NCBI RefSeq assembly: GCF_016462415.1 | Contig: NZ_JAEMTF010000011.1 | Coordinates: forward strand, 16,993-64,617 | Length of the DNA: 47,625 nt | Reading direction: 5' to 3' | Source: Williamsia sp. | GTDB taxonomy: Bacteria; Actinomycetota; Actinomycetes; Mycobacteriales; Mycobacteriaceae | Part shown: piece after piece, positions 26,621-34,925 of the stretch | Layout: every line of letters begins with the position of its first letter | Position numbering within the stretch: position 1 is the first letter of the stretch | The notes under the pieces: model-generated | What the model was told of the DNA's origin: nothing | Databases searched by the model: none | Seen by the model: the letters and a program-made list of their open reading frames with translations, nothing else | Position numbers and translations under genes: made by a program

Positions 26621-27979
26621 GTGTATCGCGTAACGGGCAACGACGAGTCATATCTGTTGGCACAGAAGCTCTTCGGGATGTCCGCGCCGATCCAGTACTG
26701 TTGGATCCTGCCCGAGGACCCCGGTGAGACGGCCCTGTTCGACCTGAACGACCAACTGGCACAGGGCATCCTCGCACGCCGGGTGGCCGACCCGCGGGTG
26801 CCGTTCGCGCGAGCCCGATGGGTGCGGTGTGACACCGCACCGCGGCCGCGACTCGAGACCGCCCCGGTGGACGACTCGTCCACCTCGGACTGGTTCGACG
26901 ACCGTGTCCGCTCAACCCGACTCGATCCGGTGTCGGGATACGGCTGGCAGCTCGATGCCGCACCCACCTCGGCCGGTCGGTACGCGGTCTCGCTCCTGGT
27001 CTCGCACATGACCTCGGATGGTCAGGGTATCTACCGGGCGCTTGCCGCGGCCCACGCACACAGCTCGCGCAATCCGTTGCCGCCCGCGTCGGCCGCGACC
27101 GGGATGACCGGTCTCCGTGCCGATCTGACGGATGCCGGCGGTCAGATCGCTGCTGCGGCGCGGTCGCTGCGTGTCCTTGCGGGGGCCGCTCTCGCCGCGC
27201 GTCGCGGTGCGGGCGCCCCGTCGTCGGCGGCACCCGAGCAGGTCGAGGGTCCGCCGGCGGTCGCATCGCGGGTTCCGGCCGACGACCCGGCCCCGGAACC
27301 GACGCTGGCGATCTACGATCTCGACCGCGGGGAGTGGGCCGCGCGGGCCGCCGAGTTCGGCGGGACGACGAACAGTCTGTTCACCGGTGTCATCGGAGGA
27401 CTCGTGCAGCGGGCCGGGGTCCGGTCCGCCGACGGGGTCATGCGGGTGTGCATCGCGGTGAGCAAACGCGAGGGGGACGACGACGATCGTGCGAATGCCT
27501 CCGGGGGAGTGTGGATCCGGGTCCCGGGTGCCATCGGGCCGGATGTGGGACTCGGCGGGATCCGCGCCCTGAGCAAGCAGGCCTTCGTCGACTACGCGAC
27601 CTCCGGCGACCGGCAGGTCGCCGACAACGTGCAGCCGATCGTGCGGCTGCTGCCGTCTGTGATCATCGGCCGTCTGATGGCGAAGCTCGCCGGGCCGGAC
27701 ACGACGGTGTCCAACCTGGGGGAGGCGCCGGCGACCGCTCTCGAGATCGGCGGCGTCACCGCGGAATCGTTCGTGATCCGTGCCCTCATGCAGGGACAGC
27801 CGGCGCAGGTCCGCAGGGAGAAGGGCCCCGCCCTGGCCGCGTGGGCGGTCGAGTACGCCGACAAGGTGAGTGTGGCCTTCTTCGGCATCGATCCCGACCA
27901 CTTCGGTGACCCCGACGCCCTGCACCGCGACATCAGAGCCGAACTCGACCGCTGGGGGTTGTCGCACTCGGCCTGGTGA
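26621..27979 (+). CDS. Condensation/WS-DGAT-like acyltransferase B (module 1)
   Basis: A 452-residue paralogue of acyltransferase A, in tandem 43 bp downstream. The active-site candidate is VSHMTSDGQG (HxxxDG), with TVSNLGEAP as the SNLG element and ISKxxxDDDRANASGG-type block (VSKREGDDDDRANASGG). The N-terminus (DESYLLAQKLFGMSAPIQYCW) corresponds to the DDDLFIRMDRALGVP region of the module 2 member. It starts at GTG 26621 and is probably leaderless. Its 3' end converges with the C1' gene. The tandem pair suggests two different acylation steps or a heterodimer; substrates are unknown. Confidence 0.65.
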   Translation: MYRVTGNDESYLLAQKLFGMSAPIQYCWILPEDPGETALFDLNDQLAQGILARRVADPRVPFARARWVRCDTAPRPRLETAPVDDSSTSDWFDDRVRSTRLDPVSGYGWQLDAAPTSAGRYAVSLLVSHMTSDGQGIYRALAAAHAHSSRNPLPPASAATGMTGLRADLTDAGGQIAAAARSLRVLAGAALAARRGAGAPSSAAPEQVEGPPAVASRVPADDPAPEPTLAIYDLDRGEWAARAAEFGGTTNSLFTGVIGGLVQRAGVRSADGVMRVCIAVSKREGDDDDRANASGGVWIRVPGAIGPDVGLGGIRALSKQAFVDYATSGDRQVADNVQPIVRLLPSVIIGRLMAKLAGPDTTVSNLGEAPATALEIGGVTAESFVIRALMQGQPAQVRREKGPALAAWAVEYADKVSVAFFGIDPDHFGDPDALHRDIRAELDRWGLSHSAW

Positions 27980-28008
27980 GGCCGGCTACGGGCGCGGTCG
28001 GCCGGTAC

Positions 28009-29355
28009 TCAGACGGGGGCGGTCAGCAGCGACGCGTGACCGTGCCGCAGCTGGTCTGACGCAATCCGGATGAGGTCGTCGACCAGGGTGTGCACCACCG
28101 TCGAGGCGGTCTCGGTGTCGGGGAAGCGGGTGCGCAGGTGCACGCCGTTCTCGTCCCTCCAGAACCACAGCTGCACCGTGTCGGCGCGGCCGTCGCTCGA
28201 CACGTGGTGCACGTTCATCGTCGGCAGCCCGTCGAATCGCCGGTAGTCCAGGTAGGACACCATGAACACGTCGTGTCGGGTCTTGCGCAACCGGTGACCG
28301 AATGTGCCGTAGACCGTGGTCAGGTCCACCTCGGCGAGCGGCAGGGCTGCCGCCAGGGCGTCGGTGGCCGATCGCATCGATGACACCAGGTCGTTCGAGG
28401 CGTCGAGGACGAGCGGCGCATTCGCGACGAACCAGCCGACCGAGCGCGACCAGGTGTCGGTGCGCCGGGTGTGGACCGGCAGGATCAGGGGCAACTTCTC
28501 CGGGCCGCCGAGATCGCGGGTGGCCATCGCCAGGCAGGCCAGCAGCGCGGGGTAGAAGCGGATCCCGCGGTCGGCGGCGGACGCCGAGAAGGTCGCGGCG
28601 TCCTGCGCCGACAGGACGGTCTCGACGTGGATGCGGGCGGGGGCGAACTCGCCCTCGGCGACCCCGAGGTCGATCGGGAACTCCGGGACGTGCCAGTCGG
28701 TGGCGGTCAGGAAGTCGTTCCAGCCGACGATCCGGGCGTCGGTGTCGGACAACTCCCCGCCCGCCTCGGCGGCCTGGTGCTCGAGGTAACTGCCTGCCGG
28801 TCGCAGGGTCTCGCCGCGGTAGGCGTCGGTGATGTCCTCGGCGATCACGGCGAGCGAGTGCGCATCGACGTAGCAGTGGTCGAACGCGCAGATGATCGTC
28901 GTGGTGTCGGCGTGTTCGAGCGCTGCGAGAACGTGCGACGCCGGCGACAGCGCGGTGCACCCGTCGACGATGGTCGTCCCGATGAGGTCCTTGCAGGTAG
29001 AGGCATCGACGTCGGAGATGGTCTCCGCGACCGACACCGCCAGGTCGCCGGGTGCGTGCAGCAGCCGGCGCACCGTACCGTCGCCGTCGGTGACGAAGTG
29101 GGCGCGCAGCACCTCGTGGTGGTCGAGAACTGCTTCGAAGGCGCGCTGCATCGCCACGAGATCGATTGTGGGCGAATCGATGTCGAACGTGACGGCCAGC
29201 CATCCCGATGCGCCGTCGGCGACGGCGTCGAGGTGGAACCGCTCGTTCTCCGACGGGCCGGTGGTGTGGGGGGCCGCGACACCCGCGGCGGTCGTCGTCC
29301 ACCGGTGCAGACGGCCGCCCGGCACGTCGAGGTTGGCGAAGGTCGTCAGTCTCAT
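28009..29355 (-). CDS. PapA-like acyltransferase, type C1' (module 2)
   Basis: A 448-residue counterpart of C1. Active site FDHCYVDAHS (His160, Asp164), with Ala after Asp as in C1. MRLTTFANLD and TTTIICAFDH align with C1, and LPLILPVHTRRTDTWSRSVGWFVANAPL and VSYLDYRRFDG give the later conserved blocks. Its ATG overlaps the C2' stop by four bases (29352-29355). It is the last gene of the module 2 triad. Confidence 0.8.
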   Translation of the reverse strand: MRLTTFANLDVPGGRLHRWTTTAAGVAAPHTTGPSENERFHLDAVADGASGWLAVTFDIDSPTIDLVAMQRAFEAVLDHHEVLRAHFVTDGDGTVRRLLHAPGDLAVSVAETISDVDASTCKDLIGTTIVDGCTALSPASHVLAALEHADTTTIICAFDHCYVDAHSLAVIAEDITDAYRGETLRPAGSYLEHQAAEAGGELSDTDARIVGWNDFLTATDWHVPEFPIDLGVAEGEFAPARIHVETVLSAQDAATFSASAADRGIRFYPALLACLAMATRDLGGPEKLPLILPVHTRRTDTWSRSVGWFVANAPLVLDASNDLVSSMRSATDALAAALPLAEVDLTTVYGTFGHRLRKTRHDVFMVSYLDYRRFDGLPTMNVHHVSSDGRADTVQLWFWRDENGVHLRTRFPDTETASTVVHTLVDDLIRIASDQLRHGHASLLTAPV

Positions 29356-30767
29356 CGGTCACCCCCTGAGGTCGGGACGAGGTCGGCGCGTGCGGCGTGC
29401 TCGGCCAGAATGGCGCCGACCCGGTCGTGGAGCTCGGTCACCGAGGCGCGTGCGGCGACGGTGTCGGGCAGGTGTGACAACAGTCGGAGGCCATCGTCGT
29501 TGCGGTTGATCCAGAGGTTGGCGTTGCGGGTGCGACCCACGCCCGGGATGACCTGACCGCCCGCGATCTCCGGCGAGGTCTCGTCGGCGAGTCGTCGGAA
29601 GTCGAGGTAGGACACCATCTGTGGGCTCCCGTCGTCCGGGACGAAATCGCCCTGCGCGGCCAGCAGTCCGAGAACCGCATGCACCGGGACGGCTTTGAGG
29701 TCACGGGTGCGGCGCAGTGCGTCGGACGCGATCAGCACGAGGTCGTCGAAGTCGTCGCCGGCATCGGCCCGGAAGGCCACCGGCGCGAAGGTGCACAGCC
29801 ATCCCTGCGTCCCGGGCAGTTCCGGATCGCGGGTCGAGAGGACCGTCGAGGTGAAGTAGGCGGGGTCACCGGTGATCTCGTACTCCGCCCTGGCCAGAGC
29901 GGCGAAGAGCGCGCCGAGCAACGAGCCTCCGAGTGCCCGCGCACGTCGCTCGCACGCGGCGGTCGCCTCGGCGGAGGCGAGAGGGCGGTCGATCGCGATC
30001 GCGTCTAGGGTGTCCGGTCCTGTTAGCCCCAGGTCGAGTTTGGAACGTGGAACGGTCCGACCGTGATCGGCGAGAATCGATCGCCACGTCTCCACGCGCG
30101 GGTCGTCGGGCGAGACCAGAGCAGCCCTGCGGTATTCGTCGGCGATGTAGTCGAGGTGACTGCCGGCGGCGAGAACGTCTGCCGCGGTGCCGGATCGGTG
30201 GGCCCGATACCGCGCGAAGAGCTCGCCGAGAGCCCCGATGGAAGCGGTCCCGTCGGTGTGCGAGTGATCGGACACGACGTAGAAGCCGAACGACTCGCCC
30301 GCGTCGATCGCACCGAAGGCGACCCCGGGCAGCCGGTCGTGGACCGCCTCGGAATCGATGCGGGTGTGCAGGCGGTCGATCAGTGTGGCGTGGTCGCCGG
30401 ACGGGCCCGTGGCAACGGTGTCGAACTCGATTCCGTCGGGGGCGGCAACCCGTCGCACGATGGCGTCGGACGACACCTCGAAGAAGCTGCGGACCTCGTC
30501 ATGGGCGCGGACGAAATCGGTGATCGCCACCCGCATCGCCTCGCGGTCCAACGGCTCGTCGATGTCGGTGGCCATCATCACCACGGCTCGATGCGGCGCA
30601 CCGGTGGCGCGCTTGGCCGTTGCCGCGACGAGGTGGTCACGCTGGAGAAAGGACGGACCCACCGGATGCACAGGAGCACCCTCGGTGACGGCGGAACCGT
30701 CCCGGAGTCGCCATTCGACGAGTTCTCCTGCCGCGGGATACCACTCCCGCAGCGTGCCCGCGATCAC
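29352..30767 (-). CDS. PapA-like acyltransferase, type C2' (module 2)
   Basis: A 471-residue counterpart of C2. The true start is the GTG at 30767, which overlaps the C3' stop by four bases (GTGA at 30764-30767) and gives MIAGTLREWYPAAGELVEW, alignable with the C2 N-terminus. An open frame runs much farther upstream inside C3' but is antisense-free noise. Active site SDHSHTDGTA (His168, Asp172) has the canonical Gly, as in C2. Shared blocks: FLQRDHL, DPAYFTSTVLSTRDPELPGTQGWLCTFAPVAF, and LNLWINRNDDG-like ending (NANLWINRNDDG). Confidence 0.8.
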   Translation of the reverse strand: MIAGTLREWYPAAGELVEWRLRDGSAVTEGAPVHPVGPSFLQRDHLVAATAKRATGAPHRAVVMMATDIDEPLDREAMRVAITDFVRAHDEVRSFFEVSSDAIVRRVAAPDGIEFDTVATGPSGDHATLIDRLHTRIDSEAVHDRLPGVAFGAIDAGESFGFYVVSDHSHTDGTASIGALGELFARYRAHRSGTAADVLAAGSHLDYIADEYRRAALVSPDDPRVETWRSILADHGRTVPRSKLDLGLTGPDTLDAIAIDRPLASAEATAACERRARALGGSLLGALFAALARAEYEITGDPAYFTSTVLSTRDPELPGTQGWLCTFAPVAFRADAGDDFDDLVLIASDALRRTRDLKAVPVHAVLGLLAAQGDFVPDDGSPQMVSYLDFRRLADETSPEIAGGQVIPGVGRTRNANLWINRNDDGLRLLSHLPDTVAARASVTELHDRVGAILAEHAARADLVPTSGGDR

Positions 30768-32278
30768 GACGTGCGGCCGCCCGGTTGCGCTCCAGGGGCG
30801 GACATCGCGGTCTCGACGTCGAACGCGGTGTCGCCGGCTTCGACGATCTCGAGGAGCACATCGTTGAAGGTGCGCAGGAACCGGTGCACGTCGTCGGCGC
30901 CGGGGTGGTGGCTCGGGAAACGGGCCGAGAGGTTGGTCCCGGTCGGGATCCGGTTGATCCAGAAGTAGACCTCGTCCGACGACGCGGACGCGCTGCGCAG
31001 CACGCGGGCGTCGTGGGTGTCCCACTGATCGGCGCCCTCGGCGCCGCGGAGGTCGATGTAGGAGACGACGAACTGCGGCGGGGTGCGGTGCCCGATCAGG
31101 TCGGCGATCGGGTGGAACGGGACGGTGCCCAGATCCTTGTACTCGCGTGCGCACTCGGCGACCGGCCCGATGGCCTCGGAGAAGGTGCGTGCGCCGCCCG
31201 GCCGCAGATGCACGGGGATCAGCCCGACGAACCATCCGGCGGCCTCGCCCCACTGCAGCTCGGTGCGGGTGTGGACGGGGCTGATGAAACGCAGGTCCCC
31301 GGTACCCGAGAGTCGGTGCGTGGTGATCGAGAGGGCGGTGTAGATCCCCGCGGCCATGTTCGCGCCCGCCGCCTTCGAGGCACGGTGGAACCGTTCGGTC
31401 TGCTCGGCGTCGAGCAGCCAGGTCGACAGGCTGCCCTGGAAGCGGGAGTGGGTGGTCTCGACGCGCGAGAGCGGACCGACCTGGGATTCCGACGCGGGCA
31501 GCGCGCGCGGGAACGCGGGCATCGGGTCCGGCTGGGTCACCGCAGTGGCATCGGAGTGTGCCTGCAGGAAGTTGGCCCACCGGGTCACCTCGACGGTGTC
31601 GGCGGCCAGACGGGCGCCGTGGGCTCGCTCGGCGTGGCTGAAGTCGAGGTAGCTGCCGAAGGTGGCGAGGGAGTCGTCGTGTCCCAGCAGGGCCGACTCG
31701 TAGAGCCGCGTGAGCTCCTTGATCGCGAACACCTGCGTGTAGGCGTCCATCACGGTGTGATCGGCGCCGAAGACCAGCAGGAACGACCCCGGGGTGTCTT
31801 CGGGCTCGACCGTCGTGACCAGGCAGTGTGGCCACGCCAACGGACTGATACGGGTGTTGAACAGCTCATTGATGCGTTCGTAGACCGCGCTGCTGGTCGA
31901 GGGCTCCTCGTCCCGCGCGATCGCGATGCTCACCTTGTCGGCCGCGATGATGCGGCGTCCGAACTCGTCCTCGACGTGATCGGCGGCCACATCGGGGTGA
32001 CGGGTCACCGTCGAGCGGAAGGCCTCGTGCCTGGCGAACCACCGCTGCAGGGTCGCCGCCATGGCATCGGCGCAGAGCGGGTGATCGATCGTGAACGCGG
32101 TGCCGATCCACTGGCTGTACCACTCGTCGCCGACCGCGTGGGCGCGACGAGCGTGCTCGAGGTGGACGTAGGACAGGCGTCGTTCGTCGTCGGCCCAATC
32201 GTGGTCATCGGCGGTCGGTGTCCACTCGGTGACCGTTCCGGCCGGAAGCGGATAGTCGGCGAGCTCGGTGTACTCCAT
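30764..32278 (-). CDS. PapA-like acyltransferase, type C3' (module 2)
   Basis: First gene of the second triad, 504 residues. The ATG at 32278 is preceded by AAGGAGATCTCCTC, a strong Shine-Dalgarno. MEYTELADYPLPAG, SPLAWPHCLVTTV, FGADHTVMDAYT (His174, Asp178) and RFISPVHTRTELQWGEAAGWFVGLIPV align with C3. The Ala following the catalytic Asp is conserved between C3 and C3'. Together C3'-C2'-C1' form an operon in which each junction is a four-base overlap, implying fixed stoichiometry of the three products. Confidence 0.82.
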   Translation of the reverse strand: MEYTELADYPLPAGTVTEWTPTADDHDWADDERRLSYVHLEHARRAHAVGDEWYSQWIGTAFTIDHPLCADAMAATLQRWFARHEAFRSTVTRHPDVAADHVEDEFGRRIIAADKVSIAIARDEEPSTSSAVYERINELFNTRISPLAWPHCLVTTVEPEDTPGSFLLVFGADHTVMDAYTQVFAIKELTRLYESALLGHDDSLATFGSYLDFSHAERAHGARLAADTVEVTRWANFLQAHSDATAVTQPDPMPAFPRALPASESQVGPLSRVETTHSRFQGSLSTWLLDAEQTERFHRASKAAGANMAAGIYTALSITTHRLSGTGDLRFISPVHTRTELQWGEAAGWFVGLIPVHLRPGGARTFSEAIGPVAECAREYKDLGTVPFHPIADLIGHRTPPQFVVSYIDLRGAEGADQWDTHDARVLRSASASSDEVYFWINRIPTGTNLSARFPSHHPGADDVHRFLRTFNDVLLEIVEAGDTAFDVETAMSAPGAQPGGRTS

Positions 32279-32522
32279 GAGGAGATCTCCTTACTGTCCT
32301 GGCACATATGTGACCTGGCGCATTGACGGTCCCCCAGAGCCCCCGCTCCGTAGCCCTGTCGAAGGGCTCCACTCCACACCAGACACTAATGCGATCGCCG
32401 CTGATTTTTTCGTGTCGAGTGAGTATTTAGCCTGTGAAAGTCTCAGTGCGCAAGTGCCTGTGACCGTTCGGCGCCGAATGTTGTCAACTATTACGTATCC
32501 GTCAACAGATCTTTGTTTATTG
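32279..32522. promoter_or_regulatory. AT-rich control region upstream of the C3'-C2'-C1' operon
   Basis: This 244-bp gap has noticeably lower GC than its surroundings, especially 32395-32522. On the minus strand TTGCGC (32453-32448) and TAAATA (32429-32424), 18 bp apart, are a plausible -35/-10 pair. Perfect palindromes GGAGATCTCC (32281-32290, including the ribosome binding site) and CACATATGTG (32303-32312) lie in the leader and could be operator half-sites. No gene is seen. Confidence 0.4.
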
Positions 32523-33578
32523 TTATCCGGTTACGCCCAAACCGCGCGAAAGCGTCGGCCAGCTGCGATGCAATTGATCGTTCCAGTAGGGCCACGAATG
32601 TGATCCCCGCGCCTCGAAGTCGAAGGTCGCCGGAATCCGCTTGGCGGCGAGCGTGTCGGCGAGTCTGTGGGTGCAGAAGTTCGCACCCGCCTCGATGGCG
32701 CCGCCCACGATCAACCGGTCGGCGGGGTTGGTGTTGCCGGGGTAGTTGGGTGCGTCGTAGGGGCCGGGCAGGCCACTGCCGACCGACACGTAGACCGCGG
32801 AGCCGCGGAGTCCGTCGGCGTGCAGGAGCACGTCGTGGGCGGCCCAGGCCGGGTTGTTCGGTGCGCCCCACATGTTGGTCGCGTCGCCGCCGAATGCGGC
32901 GACGATGGCGCGCGGGATGCCCTGCGAGACGATGTCGGCGGTCGAATAGCACCCGCTGTAGGAGCCGACCGCCTGGAAGAACCCGGGCTTGCGGGCGGCC
33001 AGGGTGAGAGCGGAACCCGCACCCATCGAGAGGCCGGCGACACCGTGAATCCCGTTACCCGAGAACTGCTTGTCGAGCAGCGGTGGCAGCTCGCGGGTCA
33101 GGAAGGTCTCCCAGCGGTAGCGTCCGAGCTTCGGATCGTCCCGCTGCCAGTCGGTGTAGAAGCTGCCGTTGCCCGCCAGCGGGAGGGCCACCGTGACGTT
33201 CTTGTCGCGGAAGAACGTCGCCGCGTCGGACTTGCGCAGCCACATGCTGTTGGTGGGGTCCTCCTCGCCGAGCCCGCTCAGCATCGTCAGCACCGGCCGC
33301 GGTCCCGACTGCGTGCGCGGGACGAGAACCTGCACCTTGATCGTCTTCGCCATCGACGCCGAGTACACGTACACGCCGAACTGGGTCGGGCCCTCGGACA
33401 CGACGCGTTCGATGGAGGAGACCGATGGCGCGGCCGCCGCGGTTGCCGACAAGGATGTGGCGATACACAATGAAGTCAGCGCCGCGATGAGAAATGTCAC
33501 AGATCTCCGTGAACGCAACGGCCGAGTGGGGCGCATCATCGGAGATGTCCTCGTTACGCGGCTGATTTCTGAGTGCAT
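32523..33578 (-). CDS. Secreted mycolyltransferase (antigen 85/Cmyt-type esterase), copy 2, inside the cluster
   Basis: A 351-residue antigen-85-like enzyme. The ATG at 33578 has AAGGA six bases upstream; a second good start (ATG 33539 after GAGGA) would give a shorter leader. A basic n-region and hydrophobic core (FLIAALTSLCIATSLSATAA) form the signal peptide. The nucleophile elbow is GLSMGAGSA; VALPLAGNGSFYTDWQRDD and the His-containing HSWPYWNDQLHRSWP complete the family signature. Its position within module 2 suggests it acts on, or adds a mycolyl chain to, the glycolipid after export. The gap to the upstream GT1' gene is 80 bp. Confidence 0.88.
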   Translation of the reverse strand: MHSEISRVTRTSPMMRPTRPLRSRRSVTFLIAALTSLCIATSLSATAAAAPSVSSIERVVSEGPTQFGVYVYSASMAKTIKVQVLVPRTQSGPRPVLTMLSGLGEEDPTNSMWLRKSDAATFFRDKNVTVALPLAGNGSFYTDWQRDDPKLGRYRWETFLTRELPPLLDKQFSGNGIHGVAGLSMGAGSALTLAARKPGFFQAVGSYSGCYSTADIVSQGIPRAIVAAFGGDATNMWGAPNNPAWAAHDVLLHADGLRGSAVYVSVGSGLPGPYDAPNYPGNTNPADRLIVGGAIEAGANFCTHRLADTLAAKRIPATFDFEARGSHSWPYWNDQLHRSWPTLSRGLGVTG

Positions 33579-33658
33579 CAATTGTCCTTACGTGAGTTGA
33601 GGCACAGTCTTTCATAAACGATGCGAACGCACGATCCGAGGTGAGCGGAGACGTCAGG

Positions 33659-34921
33659 TCACGCGGTTCGCTCGAGTATTTCCGCGACCGAGGTGATGGC
33701 GCGGAAAGGCTCGATCATTTGCTGTGCAAATGTACGACTTCTGAGCGCGGTATCGGGGTCGAGAATTCTGCGGATGAGATCCGGCAGCGCGGTCCCGTCG
33801 ACCTGTGAGACGCCGCATGTGGCCCCCAGTCCGGTCTCGCTGATCGCGCGTCCCCACAACGGCTGATCGGCGCTGAACGCCGCGATCAGGCTCGGTACCC
33901 CGGCCCGCGCGCAGGCCCCGGTGGTCCCGGCACCCCCGTGGTGGACGGCAGCGACGCAGCGGGGCAGTACGAGCCGGTGGTCCACAGCTCCGACCACCAT
34001 CACCTCGGGGTTCGCGAGACGCCCGGCGATCGCGTCGGAGTTGGGTCCGGCGCACACCAGGACGCGGTGTCCCTGTGCGCGGATCGTCTCGGCGATGTGG
34101 GTGAACGTGGTCGCGGCGTCGGCGAGCGGCATGCTGCCGAACCCGACGTACACCGGCGGCGAGCCCGCGTCGAGCCACGTCGAGACCTCGTCGGACGGGT
34201 GATCGCCCTCGGATGCGGGCAACGTCACGAAGCCGGTGAGCGGCCGCTGTGGCCCCCACTCGGCGGCGAGCGTCGGGAACAGTCCGGGGTCGTAGGCCTG
34301 GATCTCCGCGGTGCCGGCGCTGCGGAGTCGTCCGCCGAGGGGCCCGGAGGCGGCGGCCATGCCCAGACGCTGTCGCAGCGCGACGTCGCCGCGCCGCGCC
34401 GAGCCCAACCAGAAGGCGTGGTCGACCAGCCGCCACACCGCCTTGCTGAGCGGTGGCACCGCCCGCAGGGCGGCCAGCGGACCGAGCGGCACCGGGACAC
34501 TTCGGCTCGGCCGGACGGGGCAGTAGTGCAGGGGCACGAACGCCGCGTCGCGGAACTCGGCCACCGTCGCGCCACGCTCCTGGCCCATCAGGCCGGTGAC
34601 GACGAGGTCGGCGCCGTCGGCCATCTCGAGCAGCCGCTCGTCCATCGTGGCCGCGCCGAACTCGGTCACCTCGCGGATGGCCCGCGCGCGCGTACGGGGG
34701 TTCGACGACTTCAGGTCACGCTTGATCAGCGGGGACCTCAGCAGGTCGTCGGTGTCCGGGGCGAACATCTGCGCATCGACTCCGTGTCCCCGGGCGAAGT
34801 CGACGAGGTTCTCCGGGACACCGACGACCACGTCGTGTCCCCGGTCGGCCATCTCCAGCGCGACGGCGATGCCCGGCTGCACGTCGCCCCGGCTGCCGTT
34901 GAGGGCCAGTGCGAGCCTCAT
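33659..34921 (-). CDS. GT1-family glycosyltransferase, module 2
   Basis: A 420-residue GT-B enzyme paralogous to the one at 23944-25212. The start MRLALALNGSRGDVQPG, central YDPGLFPTLAAEWG (YDPGLFPGLSDEWG in the paralogue), VYVGFGSMP, HHGGAGTTGACARAGVP and FSADQPLWG are shared. It starts 4 bp after the stop of the acyltransferase-like gene upstream, so it is translated with it. Its last 30 codons are less GC-rich than the rest. It probably glycosylates the same class of acceptor as its paralogue with a different sugar or position. Confidence 0.88.
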   Translation of the reverse strand: MRLALALNGSRGDVQPGIAVALEMADRGHDVVVGVPENLVDFARGHGVDAQMFAPDTDDLLRSPLIKRDLKSSNPRTRARAIREVTEFGAATMDERLLEMADGADLVVTGLMGQERGATVAEFRDAAFVPLHYCPVRPSRSVPVPLGPLAALRAVPPLSKAVWRLVDHAFWLGSARRGDVALRQRLGMAAASGPLGGRLRSAGTAEIQAYDPGLFPTLAAEWGPQRPLTGFVTLPASEGDHPSDEVSTWLDAGSPPVYVGFGSMPLADAATTFTHIAETIRAQGHRVLVCAGPNSDAIAGRLANPEVMVVGAVDHRLVLPRCVAAVHHGGAGTTGACARAGVPSLIAAFSADQPLWGRAISETGLGATCGVSQVDGTALPDLIRRILDPDTALRSRTFAQQMIEPFRAITSVAEILERTA

Positions 34922-34925
34922 CCGT

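Noticed and set aside
27982-28005. Hairpin between acyltransferase B and C1' stops
   Set aside because: CCGGC/GCCGG gives only a 5-bp stem with a long loop; too weak to call a terminator.
30768-31835. N-terminal extension of the C2' open frame into C3'
   Set aside because: The extension is Arg/Pro-rich and lies out of frame within C3'. The GTG at 30767 matches the C2 N-terminus and makes a four-base overlap.
30785-32326. Plus-strand 513-codon open frame opposite C3'
   Set aside because: Antisense of a gene with clear condensation motifs; no recognizable domain.
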